Shown here in pieces: positions 16,122-23,834 of a stretch of 64,000 nucleotides of DNA (the first letter of the stretch is position 1; each line of letters opens with the position of its first letter). Origin of the DNA: Haloarcula limicola (GTDB lineage Archaea; Halobacteriota; Halobacteria; Halobacteriales; Haloarculaceae); assembly GCF_010119205.1 (NCBI RefSeq), contig NZ_WRXM01000001.1, positions 496,001 through 560,000 on the forward strand, read 5' to 3'. Made by a program: the position numbers and the translations under genes. The notes below the pieces were generated by a model. The model saw only the letters and a list, made by a program, of their open reading frames with translations. It was not told the DNA's origin and ran no database searches.

Positions 16122-18863
16122 ATGGAACGGGACACACTTGCAATCACGAGTATCGCGTGGGTACTGCTGGTCGTCGGGGCCAGTATCGCGCCGTTTACGC
16201 CGGTCGGGACGGCCGCCGGGAACGTCGAGAACGTCGAAGAGCGGCCCGACGAATACGCGGTCGTCCAGGGGAGCCAGTGCATCCCGCTGGCGATGGTCGG
16301 CGACGCCTCTCAGAACGTCTCGACGTACTACGACTACCGGGGCGGGACCGGCACTGATTACAGCTCTCACGGGACCGACGACCTGCAGGTCTCGGGGGTA
16401 AGTCAGCTCTACGTCTACCGCGGCGAGGGCGGCGATAGTCTGGTCTTCCTCCACGACAGCCGGAACGACGACACCGGCGGCGGGGCGCTCTCGATGGACA
16501 TCACCGGCATCCCGACGCAGGCGGGCTGGGCCGTCGAGGACGACAACTACGACGGACAGGACGACAGCTTCGAGCACACCGAGACGACCAGCGACGTCGA
16601 CTGGCAGTGGCAGCCGAGCCGCAACGACGGGGGCGCGCTGCGCGGAATCGCTCACCTCTCCGGGAGCGACGGTATCGAGATCTCGGCTGGCTTCGGCGAG
16701 AACAGCGACTCGCCGGACTCCGACTGGGCCGACGACCCGCTATCTTGGCGAGCACGGAGTCCGAGCGGACTCGTCGAACTCGATAAGTCCCAATCGGTCT
16801 CCGTGGTCGCGGGCGGCTGTCCGACCGCTGACCTGACGGCGACGCCCGCGAACCCGGCCGTCGGCGCAAGCGTGACCTTCGACGCCGGAGGCTCGACGCC
16901 GGCGGGCGACATCGTCAGCTACCGTTGGGACGTCGGCGACGACGGGAGTTTCGAGGCACAGACCGCCCAGCCGACCTTCGAACGGGCGTTCGAGACGACC
17001 GGCGAGAAGACGGTCGCCGTCGTGGTCGAGGACGCGAACGGCAGGCAGAGCGAGGCCAACGCGACGGTGACGGTCGGGTCGAACCAGCAGGTCGAGGCCG
17101 TGATCGAAGCGCCCGCGTCCGCTCGCGTCGGCGACGCGGTGCAGTTCGACGGCCGGAACTCGACGGCCGGGCAGTCGGCGACCTACCGGTGGGCGTTCGG
17201 CGACGGCGCGACGGCCACCGGGCCAGCGCCGACCCACGCGTACGGGAGCGCCGGCACGTACGACGTGACGCTCACCGTGACCGACGGCAGCCAGAGCGAT
17301 ACGGCCAACGCGTCACTCGTCGTGGAGGCGAACGAGAGCGACGATCCCACGGCGGCGCTCGCCGGACCGGCGACGGCGACGGTCGGCCAATCCGTCACGT
17401 TCGACGCCTCGAACTCGACGGTCCCGCGCGGCGGTGCGACTTACCGCTGGGACGTGAACGCCGACGGCACCGTCGAGACCGAGACGAGCCAGCCGACGCT
17501 GGCGACGGCCTTCGACGCGCCCGGTGATCGGACCGTCAGCGTCACCGTGGTCGACGGAACGAATCGGTCGGCGACGGCGAGTACGACAGTCACCGTCGAG
17601 CGTGAGTCGTCGAGCGGCGGCGGGAACGGCGGCGATAGCGGCGGTGACGACGACAGCAGTAGCGGTGGCAGCACGGGCGGTGGCGGTGCCGCCCCGCCGC
17701 CGTCCAACGATGGGCCCCCCGCGACTGCGACGCGGACCGACGAGGGCGTCCGCGTCGAGGTCAGTGACCCCGGGACCGGTGCCGTCGGCGTGGCACTGGA
17801 CGACGGAATGCTGGGCTCCGGTCCGGCAGCGGTCCAGCGGATCGCGCTCGCCGACGCCAGAGCGGGGACGGCCCTCACCGTGACCGACGCGTGGAACGGG
17901 AGCGAGGGACCGCCGACCGGGAGCGACGAGACCCTGTTGGCGCTCGACCCGACGGTCCAGGACGGGTCGGCACCCTCGTCGGTCACCTACCAGATAGCGC
18001 TCGACCGCGAGGCGATCCGCAACCGCGGCGGCTCCGTCGAGTCGCTCGCGGTGGCGACGTGGACCGGCTCTGACTGGCAAGCGGCCGAGACGACCGTCGT
18101 CAGCAACGGTTCGACGGTCGTGGTGAACGCCACAGCCGGCCCCGAGACGCCGCTCGCGGTCGGCCTCGCGCGACCGAACATGGTCGGCGGGAATCTGACG
18201 GTCGAGGGGGACGCCGTCGCCGACCAGCCGGTGAACGTCACGGCGACGCTCACGAACGCGGGGCAGCTCGAGGGGACGAAGACGATAACCGCGGTACTGG
18301 GCGGTCGCGTCGTCGGGTCCGAGCGAGTGACGCTCGGCCCGGGCGAGACGAGGCGGCTCACGATGTCGGTGATACCGGCCGCGTCGGGCCGTCAGCGGCT
18401 CACAATCGCCGGCCAGAGCCGGATGGTCGACGTCGCGCCCTCCGAGGCGGACATCGGCCGGCCGACCGTCACCGTCGAGCGCGACGCCGTGAACCCCGGC
18501 GAACCCGTGCGCGTGACCGCGACGTTCACCAACGATGGGACCGAGTCGGGCACCGTCACCGCGTCGTTCGTCGCCTTCGGCGACGTCGTCGGGACGGAGC
18601 GCCTCACCGTCGCCGCGGGGGCCTCCGAGACGGTCACGTTCGAACAGCGCATCGAGCAGCCCGGCCAATACACGGTCGGCGTGAACGGCCAGAACGCCAG
18701 CGTCACCGTCGACGGCGACGCGACGCAGCGCCGGAGCGAGACGCCGGCGGGCGGTGACGGCGGGTCCGACGGCGGGACGTCCCCGCTCCTGCTCGGCCTC
18801 GTCGCCGTCGGGAGCGTCGGCGCGCTGGCCGGCGGCATCGTCGTCCTCAGCCGACAGCTCTGA
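16122..18863 (+). CDS. surface protein with three PKD domains, CARDB domains and C-terminal anchor
   Basis: A 913-residue exported protein. A Sec-type signal helix (LAITSIAWVLLVVGASIAPF) lies at residues 6-25. A roughly 200-residue unassigned domain is followed by three PKD repeats (about 235-317, 323-403 and 408-489, each with a YRWD or YRWA strand), a Gly/Ser-rich linker, a beta domain (about 530-680), two CARDB-like adhesion domains (about 685-865) and a C-terminal membrane helix ending LSRQL. The C terminus lacks Pro-Gly-Phe, so it is not a PGF-CTERM archaeosortase substrate. It is probably a cell-surface adhesin or matrix protein made with the polysaccharide genes. Confidence 0.87.
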   Translation: MERDTLAITSIAWVLLVVGASIAPFTPVGTAAGNVENVEERPDEYAVVQGSQCIPLAMVGDASQNVSTYYDYRGGTGTDYSSHGTDDLQVSGVSQLYVYRGEGGDSLVFLHDSRNDDTGGGALSMDITGIPTQAGWAVEDDNYDGQDDSFEHTETTSDVDWQWQPSRNDGGALRGIAHLSGSDGIEISAGFGENSDSPDSDWADDPLSWRARSPSGLVELDKSQSVSVVAGGCPTADLTATPANPAVGASVTFDAGGSTPAGDIVSYRWDVGDDGSFEAQTAQPTFERAFETTGEKTVAVVVEDANGRQSEANATVTVGSNQQVEAVIEAPASARVGDAVQFDGRNSTAGQSATYRWAFGDGATATGPAPTHAYGSAGTYDVTLTVTDGSQSDTANASLVVEANESDDPTAALAGPATATVGQSVTFDASNSTVPRGGATYRWDVNADGTVETETSQPTLATAFDAPGDRTVSVTVVDGTNRSATASTTVTVERESSSGGGNGGDSGGDDDSSSGGSTGGGGAAPPPSNDGPPATATRTDEGVRVEVSDPGTGAVGVALDDGMLGSGPAAVQRIALADARAGTALTVTDAWNGSEGPPTGSDETLLALDPTVQDGSAPSSVTYQIALDREAIRNRGGSVESLAVATWTGSDWQAAETTVVSNGSTVVVNATAGPETPLAVGLARPNMVGGNLTVEGDAVADQPVNVTATLTNAGQLEGTKTITAVLGGRVVGSERVTLGPGETRRLTMSVIPAASGRQRLTIAGQSRMVDVAPSEADIGRPTVTVERDAVNPGEPVRVTATFTNDGTESGTVTASFVAFGDVVGTERLTVAAGASETVTFEQRIEQPGQYTVGVNGQNASVTVDGDATQRRSETPAGGDGGSDGGTSPLLLGLVAVGSVGALAGGIVVLSRQL

Positions 18864-19468
18864 CACGGACGAGACGCTTTTTTCCGCAGGGCAGACTTTC
18901 GCTGCCATTCGGTACGCAGTCAGCGACGCACAGTCGAAGCGCGATTGCTCAGCGACCGATCGCGATAGACGGCCGGGGGTCGGCGCTCGGCCCGCGCTCG
19001 ACGCCGCCGAGGACGCGCGTACGGCCGACGCACCGAGCCGCATCGACATAGTCTCACGACGCGCTGGGCGACCGAGAGCCGGCGGGCTCCGGACGCCGGC
19101 CGGTGGGTTCCAGTACCCCGTCGCACGGCAGACCACGCTGGACCGAACGACGAGAGCGGGTCGACCAGACGACGGGCCAGCGCCGACTGATCGACGGACC
19201 AGTTCGGCTGTACGGCGAACCGTCGGCTCGCCGCGGCTCCATTCACCGACGCCGCGTAGCCGCCGAGTCGACACGGAGCGACACGCCGCTCTCGTGGGGA
19301 GGCGACGGCGGTGACGGCGTCGCTGTGCCGACACGACTGCCGTGACAGGCTGTCCTGATTGCTGGACGGGTGAGCGTGTCGTCGGCTCAGAATAGCATCG
19401 ACGGGAAGGCGATGCGGAAAAGACGGAACTGCGCTCGAACGGCGGCGTTACTGGGACGGCGTCGGGGC
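18864..19468. other. 605-bp stretch with no supported gene
   Basis: This GC-rich gap lies between the ends of the convergent PKD and DUF1616 genes. Several open frames exist on both strands, but all are Arg/Ser-rich, have no promoter box in place and no family resemblance. Only the T-run at 18878 is assigned. The stretch could hold a decayed gene. Confidence 0.4.
18878..18883 (+). terminator. T-run terminator after the PKD protein gene
   Basis: Six Ts follow the stop codon by about 15 nt. No stem-loop is needed for archaeal U-tract termination, and none is seen. Confidence 0.5.
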
Positions 19469-20521
19469 CTAAGTCGCGTTCGCTGACTGCGTCGCGTTCG
19501 CCGACTGGGCCGTCTGTGACTGATCGGTCGGCGTCACGTCGAGCCGCAGGTAGAGGACCCGTTCGGCCGTGTTCTCGTTCACGTCGTCGGGCATCGGCCC
19601 GCGGACGACGTAGTAGACCAGGCGGAGGTCCTGACCGGCCATCGACGGGCTGACGGTGTGGTCGTAGGTCCACGTCTCGTTGACGCCTACGCGTTGGTTC
19701 TGGGTCAGCAGGTCGTTGCTCGCCAGTACGGTCCCGCCGTCCACGCGCTGAATCTTCGCGACGATCGTGTAGTTGGCCGCCTCCTCGTGGTGGTTCGTGA
19801 CCTCCACGACGAGCTGCTGCGGTTGGCCCTGCGTGACGTTGGTCGGGTAGCCGCCCAGTCCGCCGTCGCCGGACTTCGTCAGCAGCGACGCGCTGGTATA
19901 GGACATCGACTGCTGCGGCCCGGCGAGGGCGACGGTGGCCGACCCGAGGGCGGCCACGACCGCGAGACAGAGACAGACCGTCAGCACGTTCGTCACCGCG
20001 TCCCCGGCAAAGACGCCCTCGTTCCGTGGCTGTCGCGCGACGGTCAGCGGGTCGAAGCGCTCCCGGGACGGTAGGAGGAGCCGCCGCGCACCGCCGACGA
20101 CGACGCCGACGCCGACGATGGCCCACACCGCCGCCAGGACGGACTCGGTCGTCAAGAGGACGCCCGCCGCGCCGAGAGTGACCGCGAAGAGCGGGATCAG
20201 CGTGACGCTGACGCCGAAGGCGAGCGCCAGTCGCTCCTGGGGGAGCAGACCGTCGTGGGCCGAGGACAGCGAGAGCGTCCGCGACTGCTCGCCCGCGTCC
20301 CTGTTTCGCGCCCGGCCGGGAAAGAGCGCCGCGACGACGGCGTAGCCCGGGGCGAAGAAGACGAGTATCGACCCGACGACGAACAGGCCGACCTCGCCGC
20401 CGACGCCGCCGGCGACCGCCGCCGTCGCGAACGCGACGTACGCGACGAGGACGACGAGGTCCACCGGGACGACGTCGAGAGTCGATTCCACGAGGCGACG
20501 GGCAGTTTCCGTGACACTCAC
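19469..20521 (-). CDS. DUF1616 membrane protein
   Basis: A 350-residue membrane protein. The DUF1616 domain spans about residues 15-150 with four hydrophobic segments, including FAPGYAVVAALFPGR, the typical loop of the family. A fifth helix near 180 is followed by an extracellular beta domain (about 205-330) and an Asn/Ala/Thr tail with likely N-glycosylation sequons. DUF1616 genes are common in archaeal surface-polysaccharide clusters; the function is unknown. The GTG at 20521 is chosen because it overlaps the stop of a 21-codon leader ORF as GTGA; an ATG at 20536 would add five residues. Confidence 0.8.
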   Translation of the reverse strand: MSVTETARRLVESTLDVVPVDLVVLVAYVAFATAAVAGGVGGEVGLFVVGSILVFFAPGYAVVAALFPGRARNRDAGEQSRTLSLSSAHDGLLPQERLALAFGVSVTLIPLFAVTLGAAGVLLTTESVLAAVWAIVGVGVVVGGARRLLLPSRERFDPLTVARQPRNEGVFAGDAVTNVLTVCLCLAVVAALGSATVALAGPQQSMSYTSASLLTKSGDGGLGGYPTNVTQGQPQQLVVEVTNHHEEAANYTIVAKIQRVDGGTVLASNDLLTQNQRVGVNETWTYDHTVSPSMAGQDLRLVYYVVRGPMPDDVNENTAERVLYLRLDVTPTDQSQTAQSANATQSANAT

Positions 20522-20583
20522 ACGTCGGTCCCCCACTGGTCGGCCGAGCGCGAGGCGTCGGCCGGGACGCTGACCACAGACAT
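20518..20583 (-). CDS. possible leader mini-ORF, 21 codons, GTGA overlap
   Basis: An ATG at 20583 (MSVVSVPADASRSADQWG...) lies 39 nt after the ATAACAAAG element, and its TGA overlaps the GTG of the DUF1616 gene by four bases. The layout mirrors that of the divergent FemAB gene, whose 18-codon leader ORF also lies 39 nt after its promoter element and ends in an ATGA overlap. Confidence 0.4.
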   Translation of the reverse strand: MSVVSVPADASRSADQWGTDV

Positions 20584-20613
20584 TGTTCGGTTACGGGCTT
20601 TCCCCGAACGTCG

Positions 20614-20622
20614 CTTTGTTAT
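20614..20622 (-). promoter_or_regulatory. ATAACAAAG promoter element
   Basis: The minus strand reads GTATAACAAAGCG, 39 nt before the leader mini-ORF and 101 nt before the GTG of the DUF1616 gene. Confidence 0.6.
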
Positions 20623-20695
20623 ACCGCGCATACCACCGCTGGCCGTCGGTTCGGGGGCGGCAGACTACCGACGGAGGCCGTACCGTAGGCTGGGT

Positions 20696-20704
20696 ATAAC
20701 TTAC
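20696..20704 (+). promoter_or_regulatory. TATAAC-type promoter element (ATAACTTAC)
   Basis: GTATAACTTACC keeps the ATAAC core but not the following AA. The first A is 39 nt before the ATG of the leader mini-ORF at 20735. It is a weaker match to the shared element. Confidence 0.4.
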
Positions 20705-20734
20705 CCCCCGGGGCGGCCACTTTCTGGCCGACAG

Positions 20735-20791
20735 ATGTGGGCGTGTAACTGCCAATGGCAAGGGCCGACACACCGCGGGAGGGACCGATGA
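20735..20791 (+). CDS. possible leader mini-ORF, 18 codons, ATGA overlap
   Basis: An ATG at 20735 (MWACNCQWQGPTHRGRDR) lies 39 nt after the promoter core, and its TGA overlaps the FemAB-like ATG at 20788 by four bases. An in-frame ATG for the enzyme at 20755 exists, but the overlap favours 20788. Confidence 0.38.
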   Translation: MWACNCQWQGPTHRGRDR

Positions 20792-21789
20792 GTCCGGAGA
20801 TCTCGAAACTATCGACGAACGACGGAGCGGTATGGAACGACGCGCTCGATCGGACCGACGAACGGACGCCGTTTCACCGGTTCGAGGCGCTCGAAGTGTT
20901 CGCCGCGCACTCGGGGGCGGAGTTTCACCCGCTGGTCGGCTACAAGGGACAGGAGGAGATCGGCCTGTTCCCGCTGTTCACCCTGGAGAAGGGGCCGATA
21001 ACGACGGCGTTCTCCCCGCCGCCGAACCTGAAGGTGAGCTATCTGGGGCCGGTCCTGTTGACCCAGCCGGGGATGAAAGCCAACACGGTCGAGCGCCGGC
21101 GACAGCGGTTCATCTCCGCCTGTATCGACTGGCTCGACGAGGCGCACGCGCCCCGGTACGTCCACGTTCGGACGGCCATCACGACGCCGGACACCCGCCC
21201 GTTCGACTGGGAGCTGTTCGAGGAGACGCCGCGTTTCACGTACGTCGTCGACCTCGACACCGGACCGGAGGCGCTGTTCGACCGGTTCAGCCGCGACGCG
21301 CGCTCGAACGTGCGCGAAGCCGAGGAGGCCTGTTCCGTCTCGCTGTCCGGCCGAGACGCCGCTCGACGGATCATCGAGCAGGTCAAACAGCGCCACGACG
21401 AGCAGAACATCGGCTTCCCGGTGACCCCGGAACTGGTCGGGGACCTCTACGACGCGCTCCCGGAGGGATATCTCAGACCGTACGTCTGTACCATCGACGG
21501 CGAGTTCGCGGGCGGGAGTCTCGTCCTCGACGACGGCGAACGCGCCTACGGCTGGCAGGGGACCGTCAAGCAGGACATCGAGTACGACATCAACGACTTG
21601 CTCCACTGGGAGATCATCCGGGACGCCGCCGACCGCGGCGTCCGGAGCTACGACCTCGTCGGCGCGAACAACCCGCGCCTCTCGCGGTACAAATCGAAGT
21701 TCGCGCCGACGCTGACGCGGTATCACTCCCTGGAACGGAGCGCGACGGGGTTCGGGATGATGGCGCAGCTGTACCGACGAATCCAGTGA
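20788..21789 (+). CDS. FemAB/GNAT-like acyltransferase
   Basis: A 333-residue protein of the FemAB-related GNAT group (double GNAT fold). Typical stretches are FHRFEALEVFA near the N terminus, FSRDARSNVREAE in the middle (the FS..xRxxIRxA motif of the family) and YDLVGANNPRLSRYKSKFAP near the C terminus. In bacteria such proteins sit in exosortase-type exopolysaccharide clusters and may transfer an aminoacyl or acyl group to a glycan. No membrane segment is seen. It is divergent from the DUF1616 gene and translationally coupled to an 18-codon leader ORF. The substrate is unknown. Confidence 0.82.
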   Translation: MSPEISKLSTNDGAVWNDALDRTDERTPFHRFEALEVFAAHSGAEFHPLVGYKGQEEIGLFPLFTLEKGPITTAFSPPPNLKVSYLGPVLLTQPGMKANTVERRRQRFISACIDWLDEAHAPRYVHVRTAITTPDTRPFDWELFEETPRFTYVVDLDTGPEALFDRFSRDARSNVREAEEACSVSLSGRDAARRIIEQVKQRHDEQNIGFPVTPELVGDLYDALPEGYLRPYVCTIDGEFAGGSLVLDDGERAYGWQGTVKQDIEYDINDLLHWEIIRDAADRGVRSYDLVGANNPRLSRYKSKFAPTLTRYHSLERSATGFGMMAQLYRRIQ

Positions 21790-21798
21790 GAAGCCGGA

Positions 21799-22158
21799 TC
21801 AGGACTCGTCGACGGCGGCGAGCCACGTCTCGATCCGCTCGTCGCCGCGGTACCGGACGCTGTTCGTCTCGCGGTCGTAATCGACGACGCCGGCGGCGTC
21901 GAGCTTCGGGAGGTGCGCGTGGTGAAGCGAGACGGCGATCCGGTGGCTCGGCGTCGCGCCGAGGCCGGTCGCTCGCTCGGTCTGTGCGATGGCCGTCGCG
22001 AGCGACTCCAGCGTGACGGGCCCGCCGGCGTCGACCAGCAACTCCAATAGGGTTCGCCGCCGCCGGGAGGCGAGCAGTTCGATCGCGTCGGAATCGGGGA
22101 GCAACCCCGTCTCGCTGTCCCCGTCACGGAGCGGCGATTCGTCGTCCTCAGGCGACAT
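21799..22158 (-). CDS. DUF7344 winged-helix regulator
   Basis: A 119-residue protein with the haloarchaeal DUF7344 winged helix. The pattern is LLASRRRRTLLELL near residue 30, then SHRIAVSLHHAHLPKLDAAGVVDYD, the recognition and wing region. It has no membrane segment, unlike the DUF7344 proteins at 27.3 and 28.2 kb. The ATG at 22158 is preferred because residues upstream are basic and unlike a haloarchaeal protein. A GTG at 22212 that overlaps the stop of the tiny membrane-protein gene as GTGA is a real alternative. It is convergent with the FemAB gene and may regulate the surface locus (inference). Confidence 0.75.
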   Translation of the reverse strand: MSPEDDESPLRDGDSETGLLPDSDAIELLASRRRRTLLELLVDAGGPVTLESLATAIAQTERATGLGATPSHRIAVSLHHAHLPKLDAAGVVDYDRETNSVRYRGDERIETWLAAVDES

Positions 22159-22208
22159 GGGTAGACCGAACTCGCGGGGCGATCGGCGCGCTCGCGACGG
22201 CGACCACC

Positions 22209-22304
22209 TCACTCATCGCGGGACGGTGAACGGCGGGTTCTGTACCAGACGCCGAAGGCGAGCGCTGCGATGCTGACCAACAGGATTCGTTTCGATGCGA
22301 ACAT
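22209..22304 (-). CDS. 31-aa single-helix membrane protein
   Basis: A 31-codon ORF starting at 22304 codes MFASKRILLVSIAALAFGV and a basic C-terminal tail. It has one hydrophobic helix (about residues 7-21). An ATAACTACT box has its first A 35 nt upstream, the correct spacing for a leaderless gene. It overlaps the alternative GTG start of the DUF7344 gene by four bases (GTGA), which suggests a two-gene operon of a membrane peptide and a regulator. No family is recognised. Confidence 0.5.
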   Translation of the reverse strand: MFASKRILLVSIAALAFGVWYRTRRSPSRDE

Positions 22305-22330
22305 CACGCCGGATACTCACACGAGGAGAC

Positions 22331-22339
22331 AGTAGTTAT
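22331..22339 (-). promoter_or_regulatory. TATAAC-type promoter element (ATAACTACT)
   Basis: The minus strand reads CGTATAACTACTG with its first motif A 35 nt before the ATG at 22304. It has the core ATAAC but not the following AA. Confidence 0.45.
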
Positions 22340-22433
22340 ACGTCGTCTTCTCGCGTTTCCAGATTCGATATTCGAGTGAAACAGTTCGTCCCGTCCGGCG
22401 GACGAACGACTGCCTACCGCCGCTAACCAGGGA

Positions 22434-22442
22434 ATAACAATA
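22434..22442 (+). promoter_or_regulatory. orphan ATAACAATA promoter element
   Basis: GGAATAACAATACAAC matches the shared element exactly, but no credible start codon lies 30-40 nt downstream. The nearest start is a GTG at 22453, only 19 nt away, opening a 63-codon Pro/Arg-rich frame I do not trust. The transcript could be non-coding or a long leader of the gene at 22702. Confidence 0.4.
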
Positions 22443-22701
22443 CAACTAGCCCGTGCAGTCAGAACGCGGGGAGAGCGACACTGCACGTACTGGCCAACCG
22501 GTCCATCCCTTGCCAACTCACCCACCCCACCCCCCCACTCAGGCCACGCGACGGCGGGCGTCGTCGTCCGAACTGCGCTGTCCGCTCTCCCCCAACGCGA
22601 TTCGTCCGGGAGTCTCGGGGAGAACGTTCGTAAGAGTTTCTTAGCCCCGAAAAGGCTGTGTGTATTTAATACCGTGCTCGGGACATCCCGATCCGAGACC
22701 A
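22443..22701 (+). other. region downstream of the orphan element, no supported gene
   Basis: The stretch has a pyrimidine tract (CCACCCCACCCCCCCACTC, about 22521-22540) and then the box TATTTAAT at 22663-22670. That box lies 39 nt before the ATG at 22702 and is the likely TATA box of that gene. No stable gene is recognised. Confidence 0.4.
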
Positions 22702-23232
22702 ATGAGTTCAGGTGAGTCCCACGAACGCCTCGACAGGCTGTTGCCTTCCGGCGAAACGGACCTCCGCGTCGAGGTGTTCGTCCACTCTCTCGCGCCCGTG
22801 GGATGTAAAGAGAAACAGGATACCCTGGTCGAACGACTCAGGGCGCTCGTCGCGGACGGCGAGCTCGCGGATATCGATCTGCATGTCTGGGGAGACAGCG
22901 TCGCGACCGGCGGCCCGCTCGCGGAGGTCGGGGCCGGCGAGCGAATCTCGGCCGCGATCGGCGAGTTCTACGAACTGGCCGCGAAAACTGACGTCTCCAT
23001 CTCGCCGTTCTTCCGCATCTCGAAGGTGACGTCGAGCGTCACTGACGAGTCGTTCCGGCGTATCGTCCCCCCGCACTGCTGTATTGCGCTGTACGCCGAG
23101 GACGAACTGGTCGGCGTCTTCCCCAGTCTGATAGACGGCGTCGCTTGCACACCCGACGACGCGGTCGCGTACCTCGAAGCGCGCACGCCCAGCGAGCTCC
23201 CCTCTCAGATACTCGCCGACGACCGTCCCTAA
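22702..23232 (+). CDS. conserved haloarchaeal protein, HTH-protein-associated family
   Basis: A 176-residue acidic soluble protein. The pattern VEVFVHSLAPVGCKEKQDTLVERLRAL followed by IDLHVWGDSV and SPFFRISKVTS matches a family seen widely in haloarchaea and sometimes annotated as HTH-domain protein, though no clear helix-turn-helix can be pointed to here. It carries three scattered Cys and no membrane segment. The start at 22702 is supported by a TATTTAAT box 39 nt upstream. It is convergent with the DUF5658-like gene, with a 4-nt overlap. Function unknown. Confidence 0.65.
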   Translation: MSSGESHERLDRLLPSGETDLRVEVFVHSLAPVGCKEKQDTLVERLRALVADGELADIDLHVWGDSVATGGPLAEVGAGERISAAIGEFYELAAKTDVSISPFFRISKVTSSVTDESFRRIVPPHCCIALYAEDELVGVFPSLIDGVACTPDDAVAYLEARTPSELPSQILADDRP

Positions 23233-23585
23233 CTGCAGAGGTGCGCGTAGCGGGCCAGCAACAGCCCGTTGTGGCCCACGGCGTACAGTTGCGGCAGCGA
23301 GAACGCGAGCAGCGCCGCGCGCCGATAGGTCGTATCGAGGCGGCGACAGACCGCGAACAACACGCCCAGCGCGGCGATTTTCAGGGCCAGTAACCCGACA
23401 CCGCCCGCGACGTCGAGGATAGCTCTCGCGACCGGGTTCGCTTCGCTGAAACACAGCGACAGCCCGACCAGCGTCAGGGCGACGTCGGCGCTCGATGCCC
23501 CCAACACGACGCCCCAGAGTACGTGGTCGTATCGCAGTCGGGAGTCCCGAAGGAATCCGACGTTCGCGGCGAGATCGGAGGTCAC
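23229..23585 (-). CDS. DUF5658-like membrane protein
   Basis: A 118-residue membrane protein with three to four hydrophobic segments. The sequence VLWGVVLGASSADVALTLVGL followed by SEANPVARAI matches the DUF5658 family (a small membrane domain of unknown function). The GTG at 23585 places the first helix near the N terminus, as is usual; a possible ATG at 23642 would add 19 residues. The sequence GGCCGTTATACGGCC at 23622-23636 is a palindrome that contains a TATA-like core upstream of the GTG. Confidence 0.6.
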   Translation of the reverse strand: MTSDLAANVGFLRDSRLRYDHVLWGVVLGASSADVALTLVGLSLCFSEANPVARAILDVAGGVGLLALKIAALGVLFAVCRRLDTTYRRAALLAFSLPQLYAVGHNGLLLARYAHLCS

Positions 23586-23783
23586 CGGTGAGTAGTGGTC
23601 GGGACGTGCATTGGTAACAGGCCGTATAACGGCCCGCTGCAACGGTCGAAGGGAGCGGTTACCGCGAGAAATCGAGACCTAGGTGGCCCAACCGCCGCGG
23701 AACCCGTTATTCGGGCCGTACGCCCCAGCGAGGCCCCGTACAGAGTGGGTAACTATACCATAGTCTCCTGTTCTCTCGCTGTG

Positions 23784-23834
23784 ATGTCCGATACAGACAG
23801 CAGTTCGGAATCCCGAGATGGGGGTGACCGATGA
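23784..23834 (+). CDS. possible leader mini-ORF, 16 codons, ATGA overlap
   Basis: An ATG at 23784 opens MSDTDSSSESRDGGDR, an acidic, very haloarchaeal-looking N terminus, and its TGA overlaps the ATG of the PGF-CTERM protein gene by four bases. The box CTATACCATAG lies about 29 nt upstream. Confidence 0.4.
   Translation: MSDTDSSSESRDGGDR

Noticed and set aside
18775-18863. Possible PGF-CTERM signal at the end of the PKD protein
   Set aside because: The C terminus has a hydrophobic helix but no Pro-Gly-Phe and only a weak basic tail.
18864-19468. Several frames of 60-190 codons between the PKD and DUF1616 genes
   Set aside because: All are basic and Arg/Ser-rich, unlike haloarchaeal proteins, and lack promoter boxes at the right distance.
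17313-20126. A 937-codon minus-strand frame across the PKD and DUF1616 genes
   Set aside because: Arg-rich antisense shadow that crosses a terminator and two convergent genes.
22453-22644. A 63-codon GTG frame after the orphan promoter element
   Set aside because: Pro/Arg/Thr low complexity, start only 19 nt after the element, no resemblance to known proteins.
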